Source of the DNA: Martinezella lusitana
GTDB taxonomy: Bacteria > Pseudomonadota > Alphaproteobacteria > Rhizobiales > Rhizobiaceae
Reading direction: 5' to 3'
Length of the DNA stretch: 64,000 nt
Assembly: GCF_010668395.1 (NCBI RefSeq)
Contig: NZ_WUEY01000010.1
Span: 159,762 to 223,761, forward strand
The translations under genes were made by a program, and so were the position numbers. The notes below the pieces were generated by a model. That model was not told where the DNA came from. It saw nothing but the letters and a program-made list of their open reading frames with translations, and did not search any database. Each line of letters begins with the position of its first letter. Position 1 is the first letter of the stretch. This document shows positions 50,647 to 59,027 of the stretch, in pieces.

Positions 50647-50897
50647 GGAGCCTCGCAATGATGCTTCGAATCGATATTCCCAACTGCATTGCAGGAAGCG
50701 GCGGGCGGCGCAACCGGTCGCAGGCGCCGCCTGACGCGGCCATGTCCCGGTTTCCGAACCTGTGCCGCTCCTGCAACAGGCTACATCTTAAAGTCTCTGC
50801 CTGCGACTAAACTCAACCTGTGTACATCCTTTCGCCTTTTTCTCACAGTCGGTCCTCTCCGCGACTGAAAACTAACGAACGAGGTTGGAGAATAGGA

Positions 50898-51602
50898 TTG
50901 AGAAACTGGAAGATGACGTGGGTGTTTGTGGCTGTTGCACTGTTCATGCTTGGGGCGTGTTCAACCAAAGCTGAAGATATCGAACTCTCCAGCAGCAGTG
51001 TGACCGTATCTTCGGCCGTATCCGATACGCCGAGCCTGATAACGACCGCGGACGAAGGCGACGACCCGGCATATCTATATCGCGAAATGATCGACGCGGG
51101 ATTCAGAATTCCAGCTGTCGATGTCGCAAAGATGAATCCTGACCATATTCGCCGGGAGGTCGACTTCGAAACGAGCGAGCCGGCGGGCACCATCGTCGTC
51201 GACCAGCGGGCACGCTTCCTCTATTTCGTCAGGCCGGGCGGCAGGGCCATTCGCTATGCGGTGGGCGTCGGGCCCATGAGCCGGAGTTTTCGCGGGACCG
51301 CGACAATCGCGCTCAAGCGCACCTGGCCGCGCTGGGTTCCAACGGCCAACATGATCCGACGCAGCCCGGAGCACTACGGGCGCTTCAAAGATGGTGTGGA
51401 TGGAGGCCCTGGCAACCCTCTCGGCGCGCGCGCTCTTTACATATACAAGGACGGGCAGGACACCTACTATCGCGTGCATGGAACCAATGCACCGTCGTCG
51501 ATCGGCAAGGCGGTTTCCGCCGGTTGCATCCGTCTCCTCGCACAGGATATCATCGATCTCTATGGCCGTGTGAGCACCGGCTCCCGTATCGTCGTGCAAT
51601 AG
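50898..51602 (+). CDS. L,D-transpeptidase lipoprotein (YkuD)
   Basis: Envelope enzyme of about 234 residues that cross-links peptidoglycan or attaches proteins to it. The lipoprotein signal ends in LGAC. TTG 50898 is chosen because GGAG lies seven bases upstream and it supplies the basic residues before the hydrophobic segment; ATG 50913 is the alternative. The YkuD domain (last 130 residues) has the catalytic set 'HGTNAPSSIGKAVSAGCIRL' with His and Cys. 'PRWVPTANMIRRSPEHY' is typical of the alphaproteobacterial group. No operon partner is seen. Confidence 0.9.
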   Translation: MRNWKMTWVFVAVALFMLGACSTKAEDIELSSSSVTVSSAVSDTPSLITTADEGDDPAYLYREMIDAGFRIPAVDVAKMNPDHIRREVDFETSEPAGTIVVDQRARFLYFVRPGGRAIRYAVGVGPMSRSFRGTATIALKRTWPRWVPTANMIRRSPEHYGRFKDGVDGGPGNPLGARALYIYKDGQDTYYRVHGTNAPSSIGKAVSAGCIRLLAQDIIDLYGRVSTGSRIVVQ

Positions 51603-52141
51603 GGCAAGCGTATCTGGCCCGACGACGCTCGGGTGTCGAGAGGGACGACATCGGCGACCCCGATCGAGCGTCTTCCGGCCGGAGATGGCACGCGTTCAAA
51701 TGCCATTCGCAACAAGACGGTGTTCGAGGGACAGCCTCTTGCTATCCGGAACAAAGGAACCGGCGGCCCGGCTCGCTTGAGGTTGTCCTCGTGGCAAGAT
51801 CGCCGCCGCCGGCGGGGGGCGAAGAGGCCGTTTTGATGGGCTGGCGCGCGGCTGATCGGGCCGAATAGAGCGCCGGCACCGCACGGTCCGTTACCGCCAA
51901 GAAATTCCTTTATATTTCAATGTGTTGCAAGCATTATGATATGCGCGGATCGCGAGCATTTCCATACGGTCTCCGATAGATAAATCGGAGCTATTCTGCC
52001 TCAAGAACCGTTTTTTAATCATAAGTTGCTATGAATTTAAAGTTGAGGCCCGAAAAGGCTGCGCGAATTCGGATTTTTGACTGGCGATTGGAAGTTTTAC
52101 CTTGAATTAAATGGAATTTCAGCACGAATTGGGAGGGGTGA
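51603..52141. other. Intergenic region with AT-rich half and hairpin
   Basis: A 539-bp region with no convincing gene. The left half is GC-rich; the right half (51895-52140) is AT-rich and likely holds the chemoreceptor promoter. CTCCGAT (51971-51977) and ATCGGAG (51984-51990) form a perfect 7-bp stem with a 6-base loop, followed 18 bases later by a T6 run. This could be a terminator of an unseen small transcript or a leader element. Confidence 0.5.
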
Positions 52142-54511
52142 ATGCTGTTTGGATCAACGACAAGTCGTAATTTGTTCTCTATCGCTGCTTGCGGCGTCGT
52201 GGCGGTCGTCGCCGCTTCCGGTGTTCTGTTCTATCGTTCCTACACCGATGTTCGTACCGGCAGCATCGAGCAGATGCGCGGGATCGCGAGGGCCGAGGCC
52301 CTCAAGGTCGAGAGGGATATCGGCGGCAAGGTGCGCATCGCCGACAGCCTGGATACCGTCCTGGCGACGATGAAACAGATCGGTGACGCCGATCGCGCCA
52401 AAGCCGACAAGATCCTGCTCAATATCCTGCAGGCCAATCCCGAAATTCTTGGAACCTGGACGGGTTGGGAGCCGAACGCGTTCGATGGCAAGGACAAGGA
52501 TTTCGTCGGCAAGGAAGGGCACGACCAGACGGGTCGCTACATACCGTACTGGGTTCGCAGCGGCGGTCAGATTACGCACACGGCGCTGGCAGACTACACT
52601 GTTTCAGGTGCGGGCGATTACTACCAGATCCCGTTCAACCAACGCAAAACGATCATTCTCGAGCCCTATTCCTATGCGGTGGATGGCAAGGATGTCCTGA
52701 TGACCTCCGTTGCCGAGCCGATCATTGTCGATGGCAAGCCGGTCGGCGTTGCCGGGCTCGATCTATCGCTTCAGGATACCAATAAGGCGTTTTCCGCCAT
52801 CCGCCCGATGGGAAGCGGTTTTGTCGGACTGGTGACCGGCGCTGGCAAGATCGTCAGCCATCCCGACGCGGGGCTGATCGGAAAAAGCCTCTCGCAAAGC
52901 GGTGCGGAAACCGCCGGATGGGACGGCTTGATTGCCAAGCCGGGCATCGAGCAGGAGATAACGAGCCAGGATGGCACGGCGTCCCTTGCCGTCGCCGTTC
53001 CCGTCAAACTGGTGGAGGGATCGGATTGGTTCGCCATCATCTCCGTGCCGAAGGCAACGCTGTTTGCGCAGCTCTACAGAATGATCTGGGATGCGGTCGC
53101 GACGACGGTGGCGGCGGCGTTGCTGCTCGGTTTCGCGGGATGGCTGATCGCACGGCGCTTCATCGGCCGCATCTCCAATGTCATCGGCGAGACCGCGGAG
53201 CTTGCCGCGGGTAGGCTCGATGTGCGGTTTAAGGACATTGGCGCAAAGGACGAGCTTGGCGATCTGTCGCAATCGTTGAATCTTCTTCTGGAAAGCAATC
53301 GCGAGAGAGCGCGTTTGGAGGCGGAGGCGCATGCCGGCCGCGCGCAGCAGGAGGCCGAACGCATCGAGCGTGCGCGGGTTCACCAGGCGCAGGAGGCCGA
53401 TGTCAAGTTCGCCGTCGGCGAACTGGCGGTGGGTCTGGCGAAACTTGCCGACGGCGACATGACGACTACACTCGAGCAGCCTTTCACGGCTGCCCTGGAC
53501 GAGACGCGGACGAATTTCAACGCATCGGTGGCCAAGCTTCGCTCCGCCATGCTTTCATTCAACCAGAATGCCTCCGTGATACAAAGCGGTGCCGACGAAA
53601 TCCGTTCCGCTGCCGACGACCTCGCACGCCGGACGGAGCAGCAGGCGGCATCGGTGGAGGAAACTGCCGCAGCGCTCGAACAGATCACGACTTCGGTAAA
53701 GGATTCCACCAATCGAGCCGAAGAAGCAGGCTCGATGGTTGCCCGTACAAAGCAGAACGCCGAGCGGTCGGGCGAGATCGTCCGGCGTGCGGTCGAGGCG
53801 ATGCATGACATTGAGGGCTCGTCGAAATCCATCTCGAACATCATCGTCGTCATCGACGAGATTGCCTTCCAGACCAACCTGCTTGCGCTCAACGCCGGCG
53901 TCGAGGCTGCCCGCGCGGGTGAGGCGGGCAAGGGTTTTGCCGTGGTGGCGCAGGAAGTTCGCGAACTGGCGCAGCGTTCTGCCGGTGCCGCCAAGGAGAT
54001 AAAGGCCTTGATCAGCTCGTCGGGCGATCAGGTCCGGCACGGCGTCGCGCTCGTGACCGAGACAGGCGATGCCTTGCAGGGCATCGTCCAGGAAGTGCAG
54101 CAGATCGACCGCAACGTGCATGCGATCGTTCAATCGGCTCGCGAACAATCTACCGGGCTTCAGGAAATCAATACGGCCGTCAACCAGATGGACCAGTCGA
54201 CCCAGAAGAATGCGGCGATGGTGGAAGAATCGAATGCCGCCTCGCACACGCTTGCGACGGAAGTTTCTGCTCTTTCGCAACGACTGGCGCAGTTCCGCCT
54301 GACCGGTTCGCCGGCCAGCGCGCCGGCTGCGATCCACACGCCGCGTCCGGTCCAGCGCCGCGTGCAATCCGGACAGAAATTCGCATCTCTGGAAACCTCC
54401 AGGCCGGTCGCATCGCCGGCCCGCTCCTTGAATTCCAAACTGGCCGCCGCATTTGGCGGCAGCTCGGCATCCGCCGCCGCTGCAGTCGAAGGCGAGTGGG
54501 AGGAATTCTAA
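52142..54511 (+). CDS. Methyl-accepting chemotaxis protein with Cache domain
   Basis: Chemoreceptor of 789 residues. A membrane segment (about 12-32) is followed by a periplasmic double-Cache domain (about 35-310; 'GTWTGWEPNAFDGKD', 'VAGLDLSLQDTNKAFSAI'), a second segment (about 318-340), a HAMP domain (about 340-395), a coiled linker and the signalling hairpin (about 480-730; 'EIAFQTNLLALNAGVEAARAG'). The C-terminus EWEEF resembles the pentapeptide that tethers CheR/CheB. dCache receptors usually bind amino acids or organic acids, which fits the uptake theme of the region, but the ligand is inferred. GGGAGG stands before the ATG. Confidence 0.95.
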   Translation: MLFGSTTSRNLFSIAACGVVAVVAASGVLFYRSYTDVRTGSIEQMRGIARAEALKVERDIGGKVRIADSLDTVLATMKQIGDADRAKADKILLNILQANPEILGTWTGWEPNAFDGKDKDFVGKEGHDQTGRYIPYWVRSGGQITHTALADYTVSGAGDYYQIPFNQRKTIILEPYSYAVDGKDVLMTSVAEPIIVDGKPVGVAGLDLSLQDTNKAFSAIRPMGSGFVGLVTGAGKIVSHPDAGLIGKSLSQSGAETAGWDGLIAKPGIEQEITSQDGTASLAVAVPVKLVEGSDWFAIISVPKATLFAQLYRMIWDAVATTVAAALLLGFAGWLIARRFIGRISNVIGETAELAAGRLDVRFKDIGAKDELGDLSQSLNLLLESNRERARLEAEAHAGRAQQEAERIERARVHQAQEADVKFAVGELAVGLAKLADGDMTTTLEQPFTAALDETRTNFNASVAKLRSAMLSFNQNASVIQSGADEIRSAADDLARRTEQQAASVEETAAALEQITTSVKDSTNRAEEAGSMVARTKQNAERSGEIVRRAVEAMHDIEGSSKSISNIIVVIDEIAFQTNLLALNAGVEAARAGEAGKGFAVVAQEVRELAQRSAGAAKEIKALISSSGDQVRHGVALVTETGDALQGIVQEVQQIDRNVHAIVQSAREQSTGLQEINTAVNQMDQSTQKNAAMVEESNAASHTLATEVSALSQRLAQFRLTGSPASAPAAIHTPRPVQRRVQSGQKFASLETSRPVASPARSLNSKLAAAFGGSSASAAAAVEGEWEEF

Positions 54512-54978
54512 ATCGGCATGATCGGGCGGCATGCGCCGGGCATTTCCCGCGCATGCCGCCGTCAGACAACCACTCGCTCGGGGTTCTCTTGCCTCTTTCG
54601 GGAACGCAGGATTTCACGATTACCCTCGCCATTACTGGCGCGAGCTGTGCCGGCGAGCATGGTGAGCGTCCGCGCCATGTCCTGCAGTCCCTGATCTTCT
54701 TCTTGAGCGCTTCGATGTGGCCCTGAGCCGGGCGTTCGATCTCGGCGACCGAAAACTGGATGTTGCCGTCCGTGGTCGCATACGCGCGACGAGCGTGAGG
54801 GACGCTTTCACTGGCGGCGGGTTGATGTTCGGGTCTTGCGCAAACAGCAAGTTGCGCGCTTTTATGTCAGTGCGTCCTACTGCAAGAAGCGCTCGCAACG
54901 GTCATGGAGGTGAGGTCGGATGCGATCACGCGGTGGATGCCAATTTGTTTCGGCGGTGGCGTTCAAGGGGAGGATTCA
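54512..54978. other. Intergenic region containing a decayed regulator remnant
   Basis: A 467-bp gap between the chemoreceptor and CoA-transferase genes. Plus-strand frames hold nothing recognisable. The minus strand holds the MerR-like remnant described separately. The GGGGAGGA ribosome site of the next gene ends it. Confidence 0.5.
54600..54780 (-). pseudogene. Remnant of a MerR-family regulator gene (C-terminal part)
   Basis: On the minus strand one frame reads FSVAEIERPAQGHIEALKKKIRD and, after a frameshift near 54690, the next reads LQDMARTLTMLAGTARAS. Joined, these match the usual C-terminal half of CueR/HmrR-type MerR proteins (xFSVAEIxxLL ... HIEALxxKIxELQxMxxTL). The segment between VAEIER and the HIEAL helix seems to be deleted. 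No intact N-terminal helix-turn-helix is found upstream. It looks like a decayed gene; the assignment rests on pattern recognition only. Confidence 0.42.
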
Positions 54979-56313
54979 ATGGCCACTACTCATCAGACGC
55001 TCTATCGCGAACGCCTGCGTTCCGCACATGAGGCCGTTGCCCTGATACCATCCGGCGCCAAGATCGCCATGCCGATCGCCGCCGGCCAACCGCCGGCCGT
55101 TCTTGCGGCGCTCGCGGAGCGCGCCAGGGCGGGGTCCGTGAGGGACCTCCGGCTCTACTATCTGCTCTGCACAGGCATAGCCGGCACCAGCGTGTTCGAT
55201 TTCGACCTGCGCGACCGCATCATTCCCATGAGTTATTTTCACGGAGGGGTGGAGCGCGCCCTCGACAAGAGGCGGATGACGGAGATGTTGCCCGCCGTCG
55301 ACCTTGTGCCGTGCCATTTCAGCCAGGTGCCGCGCTCCCTGGTCGAGCATGTCGGCGTGGATACGCTGATTGCCACAGTCTCGCCCATGGATGCGGACGG
55401 GAATTTCAGCCTTGGCGCCAGTACCGATTATTCCCTTGCGGTATCCCGCAAGCCCGGCACGCGGCTGATCCTCGAGGTCAACCCCAACATGCCCTATGTG
55501 CGCGGCAATTGCATGATTCCGGTGTCGAGCGTCGCGGCAGTGGTCGAGAATGACGTCAGCCTGCCGGCGCTCGCTCCTGCGCCGCGCTCGGATGTCGATG
55601 ATGCCATCGGTGCGATCATCGCCGGCCTGGTGGACGATGGCGATTGCTTGCAGATGGGTATCGGCGCGCTGCCCGACGCCGTTTGCGCCGGTCTTTCGCA
55701 ACATCGTCACCTCAGCATCCATACCGAGATGATGACGTCAGGGCTTGCCGCCCTGGTCAAGGCGGGTGTGGTCGACAACAGTCGCAAGCAGACCCATGTC
55801 GGGCGATCGATCTTCACCTTCGCGCTGGGAGACAAGCCGCTTTACGATTTCCTGAACAATAATCCGGATATTGAAGCGCATCCGGTGGAATATGTGAACA
55901 ATCCCTTTGTCATCGCGCAGAACGACCGCGCGGTATCGGTCAACGCCACGCTGCAGATCGATCTCAACGGTGCGTGCAATTCCGAATTCGTCAACGGAAG
56001 GCAGTTCAGCGCATCGGGCGGTCAGGTGGATTTCGTGCGCGGCGCATATGCTTCGCGCGGCGGACGCTCGATCATCGCCTGCCATGCGACGGCGGCGAAA
56101 GGAACGCTTTCACGGATCGTTCCCACATTGACGGGCCCGGTGACGACATCACGCAATGATATCCATATCGTTGTCACGGAATATGGTTGGGCCAATCTCA
56201 AGGGTAAATCCGTGGCCGAGCGGGCCAAGGCGCTCATTGGGTTGGCCCACCCCGATTTTCGCGAGGAGCTGGATCGGTCAGCCCATCAGGCGGGGTTGTA
56301 CGCACCGGCCTGA
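54979..56313 (+). CDS. Acetyl-CoA hydrolase/CoA-transferase family (4-hydroxybutyrate CoA-transferase-like)
   Basis: Cytoplasmic CoA-transferase of 444 residues. 'GDCLQMGIGALPDAVCAGLSQHRHLSIHTEMMTSGL' (spanning about 225-260) contains the catalytic Glu region, and the C-terminal half has 'VVTEYGWANLKGKSVAERAKALIGLAHPDFREEL'. ATG 54979 with GGGGAGGA nine bases upstream is the start; the longer reading to 54904 is not needed. It would move CoA from acetyl- or another acyl-CoA to a short carboxylic acid. It is 219 bp before an alpha/beta hydrolase gene and may be co-transcribed with it. Confidence 0.92.
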   Translation: MATTHQTLYRERLRSAHEAVALIPSGAKIAMPIAAGQPPAVLAALAERARAGSVRDLRLYYLLCTGIAGTSVFDFDLRDRIIPMSYFHGGVERALDKRRMTEMLPAVDLVPCHFSQVPRSLVEHVGVDTLIATVSPMDADGNFSLGASTDYSLAVSRKPGTRLILEVNPNMPYVRGNCMIPVSSVAAVVENDVSLPALAPAPRSDVDDAIGAIIAGLVDDGDCLQMGIGALPDAVCAGLSQHRHLSIHTEMMTSGLAALVKAGVVDNSRKQTHVGRSIFTFALGDKPLYDFLNNNPDIEAHPVEYVNNPFVIAQNDRAVSVNATLQIDLNGACNSEFVNGRQFSASGGQVDFVRGAYASRGGRSIIACHATAAKGTLSRIVPTLTGPVTTSRNDIHIVVTEYGWANLKGKSVAERAKALIGLAHPDFREELDRSAHQAGLYAPA

Positions 56314-56532
56314 TGGATCGAGGTCTTCGGCAAGGAACTTGGGGCTCTCCGAAAGCGCGGCATCCGTTGCTGCCGAAACATCATCGCTGGCGGCAAATCG
56401 TTCGGATGCTTCGATATGCCCGAGGCATTTCTCTGAAAATCGCGATAGCTTCCAGGCCGTGGACATGAAGAAAGAAAAATGCTGCCGTCCGGCTATCGTC
56501 GCCGGGCGGTTGATTGCAGCTTAGAGGTTGGA

Positions 56533-57333
56533 ATGCGAAATACCGAGGAAGCCGAGCACTGGATCGCGACACCAAGGGGAGATTTGTTTGCCAAGTCATG
56601 GACACCCCGTTCGGAGAGCGGCGGCGTGCCCGTTATTCTGCATCACGATTCGCTTGGATGCGTCACGCTCTGGAGAGATTTTCCGGCATTGCTGGCGACG
56701 ACTCTTCAGCGGCGCGTGATCGCTTATGACAGGCTTGGCTTCGGTCAGTCGGCTGCACGCCATGACAGGCTCGATTTGAATTTCCTGCGCGACGAGGCGG
56801 TCCATCAGCTTCCGTTCGTTCTGGACAGCTTTGCGATCGACCGCTTCGTGGCATGTGGGCATAGCGTCGGCGGCGGCATGGCTGTCGAGACCGGCGCCTT
56901 CTTTGCGCAGAGATGCGAAGCCATCGTCACCATTGCGGCGCAGGCCTTCGTCGAAGACCGGACTGTCGACGGCATCAAGGCGGCCCAAGAGGCCTTCGCC
57001 GCGCCGGGAGCCCTGGACCGGCTCACCCGCTACCATGGCGAAAAAGCCGATTGGGTTCTCAAGGCGTGGATCGAGACCTGGCTGTCTCCCGCGTTCGAAT
57101 CCTGGAGCCTGGAGCCGACGCTCGCCAAGATCAGTCGTCCCGTTCTGGCGATCCACGGGGATCGGGACGAATACGGTTCGCTTGCCCATCCCCGCAGGAT
57201 TGCCAGCGGCCGCGGTGTCTGCCGTATCCTGCCGGATATCGGACACACGCCGCACCGGGAATGCCCGGATCTGCTTGCCGATGAGATAGCCGGATGGCTG
57301 ACGAGGTTGAAAGGCTCCGGCACGGCGGCGTAG
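56533..57333 (+). CDS. Alpha/beta-fold hydrolase
   Basis: Soluble hydrolase of 266 residues. 'ILHHDSLGCVTLWRDFPALLA' is the oxyanion region, GHSVGGG holds the nucleophile Ser, 'HGDRDEYG' gives the acid and 'DIGHTPHRECPDLL' the catalytic His. ATG 56533 has GAGG five bases upstream and follows a stop closely, so it is preferred over 56479. The substrate is not evident; esters, lactones or C-C bonds are possible. Confidence 0.9.
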   Translation: MRNTEEAEHWIATPRGDLFAKSWTPRSESGGVPVILHHDSLGCVTLWRDFPALLATTLQRRVIAYDRLGFGQSAARHDRLDLNFLRDEAVHQLPFVLDSFAIDRFVACGHSVGGGMAVETGAFFAQRCEAIVTIAAQAFVEDRTVDGIKAAQEAFAAPGALDRLTRYHGEKADWVLKAWIETWLSPAFESWSLEPTLAKISRPVLAIHGDRDEYGSLAHPRRIASGRGVCRILPDIGHTPHRECPDLLADEIAGWLTRLKGSGTAA

Positions 57334-57407
57334 CTATGCCGGTCTTTAACGCGCCCGTGAACGTAGAGAGCGGACGCCGGGTGGTCGTCATAGCCGGGAC
57401 GTGAATG

Positions 57408-59000
57408 TCACTTCGGCGCTTTCTTCTTGAATTCCTCGTAGTACTCATCCGCCAGCTTGCGGAGCGACCGGCCGATTGCCGCATATTCGTATTCATTGAG
57501 GTTCGCGAGCGAAGCACGCCCGGAGGGTTGCTGGGTGCCGAAACCGCGGCCGGGAAGCAAGACGATACCGGTCTCGTCGGCAATGCGGAACAGCAGCTCG
57601 TTAGCCGAGAACTTCTTCTTGACCCATTTTGCGAACTCCGCTCCGTAGAGCTTGAGGGAGATGTCCTCGAGGTCGAGAAGCGTGTAGTAATCGACGGAAT
57701 TCGGATTGTCGGTCACGGAAACGCCGAGCTCGCGATAAAGCGCGGCCTCGCGCTTGCGGATGATCTTCTTCAGCGTCGATTTGTAGATGTCGTTCTCGTC
57801 TATGAGCGCAAACAACGAGAACAGCACCATCTGGACCTGCTGCGGCGTCGACAAGCCGGCGGTGTGGTTCAGCGCGACCGTGCGGCTGTCCGCGACCAGG
57901 CGGTCAATGAACTTCAGCTTTTCGACATTCGGTAGCAATGAGCCATAACGCCTGTCGAGCGCCGTCTTGGTAGCCTTCGGCAAGGCATGAAGCTTGTCAT
58001 CCAGAACGTTGTTGTGGTGGGTGGCGACGACGCCGAGGCGCCAGCCAGTGGCGCCGAAATATTTCGAGAAGGAGTAGACAAGAATGGTGTTGTTTGGGCA
58101 GGTCGCAAACAGCGACCGGAAATTATCGGCGAAGGTGCCGTAAACATCGTCCGTCAGGATGATCAGGTCCCGCCTGTGGTTCTTGACGATATCCGCAATC
58201 CTGTCGAGGCTGCGATCGTCCAGCTTCACCGATGGCGGGTTGCTGGGATTGATGCAGAAGAACACCTTGATGTTCGGGTCCTTCAGCTTGTCGAGCTCCT
58301 CGTCGGTATATTGCCATTCTTGTTTCGGATCGGCGTTGATCGCGACTTCGACAAGGCCGTATTCGTCGAGCTCGGGGATCTCGATATAGGGCGTGAACAC
58401 CGGCATGCCGATGGCGACCTTGTCGCCCTTGCTGACGATGCCGTTCTGCTTCAACGTGTTGAAGATATAGGTCATGGCGGCTGTTCCGCCCTCGACGGCG
58501 AAGAGATCGATGCTGTCGCCCGTCAGCGAGCCGCCTATCATCTCCTTGACGATGTATTCCCGGACGATCTGCTCGCTGATCTTCAGCATGCGCGGCGGAA
58601 CGGGATAGTTGCAGCCGAGAATGCCCTCGACCATTTCATGCAGGAACTGCGAGCCGGAGAGACCCAGCTGGTCGCGGACATAGCTGAGCGCGCGCTGCAG
58701 AAAGGCCACGCCGGCCTGATCTCGATTTTCGCTGGTAAAGCGCTCGAAGCGCGCCTCGATGCCCTCGATATTGGGCAGGCCGCCGATCCATTTCTGCATG
58801 TAGGAATAGGAAAGCTCGGATTCCGCGGCGGCAAAGAGGCCGAGCCGGAAGAAGGCGCGGCGCGGCAAGGTCGCCATGAAATTCGGATTGCCGCGGCCGG
58901 CATTGAGCATGATGCGGTTTTCTTTGGCCGAAGCCAGTTTTATGAGTTCGTCCTTGAGTTCGAAAGGGCTCAGCTTCGCAAACTTGCTGTAGTCGGTCAT
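57408..59000 (-). CDS. asdA: Bifunctional aspartate aminotransferase / L-aspartate 4-decarboxylase
   Basis: PLP enzyme of 530 residues, the usual size for AsdA and far larger than ordinary aspartate aminotransferase. It converts aspartate to alanine and CO2. The PLP lysine is Lys313 in YSFSKYFGATGWRLG; NPSNPP (251-256) and DDVYG (284-288) are the cofactor-site motifs. N-terminal 'MLNAGRGNPNF' and the PALP-like 'EGGTAAMTYIF' are typical of AsdA. The upstream gene on the same strand is the aspartate:alanine antiporter, 27 bp away. Together they consume a cytoplasmic proton and build a proton motive force. Confidence 0.95.
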   Translation of the reverse strand: MTDYSKFAKLSPFELKDELIKLASAKENRIMLNAGRGNPNFMATLPRRAFFRLGLFAAAESELSYSYMQKWIGGLPNIEGIEARFERFTSENRDQAGVAFLQRALSYVRDQLGLSGSQFLHEMVEGILGCNYPVPPRMLKISEQIVREYIVKEMIGGSLTGDSIDLFAVEGGTAAMTYIFNTLKQNGIVSKGDKVAIGMPVFTPYIEIPELDEYGLVEVAINADPKQEWQYTDEELDKLKDPNIKVFFCINPSNPPSVKLDDRSLDRIADIVKNHRRDLIILTDDVYGTFADNFRSLFATCPNNTILVYSFSKYFGATGWRLGVVATHHNNVLDDKLHALPKATKTALDRRYGSLLPNVEKLKFIDRLVADSRTVALNHTAGLSTPQQVQMVLFSLFALIDENDIYKSTLKKIIRKREAALYRELGVSVTDNPNSVDYYTLLDLEDISLKLYGAEFAKWVKKKFSANELLFRIADETGIVLLPGRGFGTQQPSGRASLANLNEYEYAAIGRSLRKLADEYYEEFKKKAPK

Positions 59001-59027
59001 GGTTCTCTCCTTGCTCGGTCGAGCATG

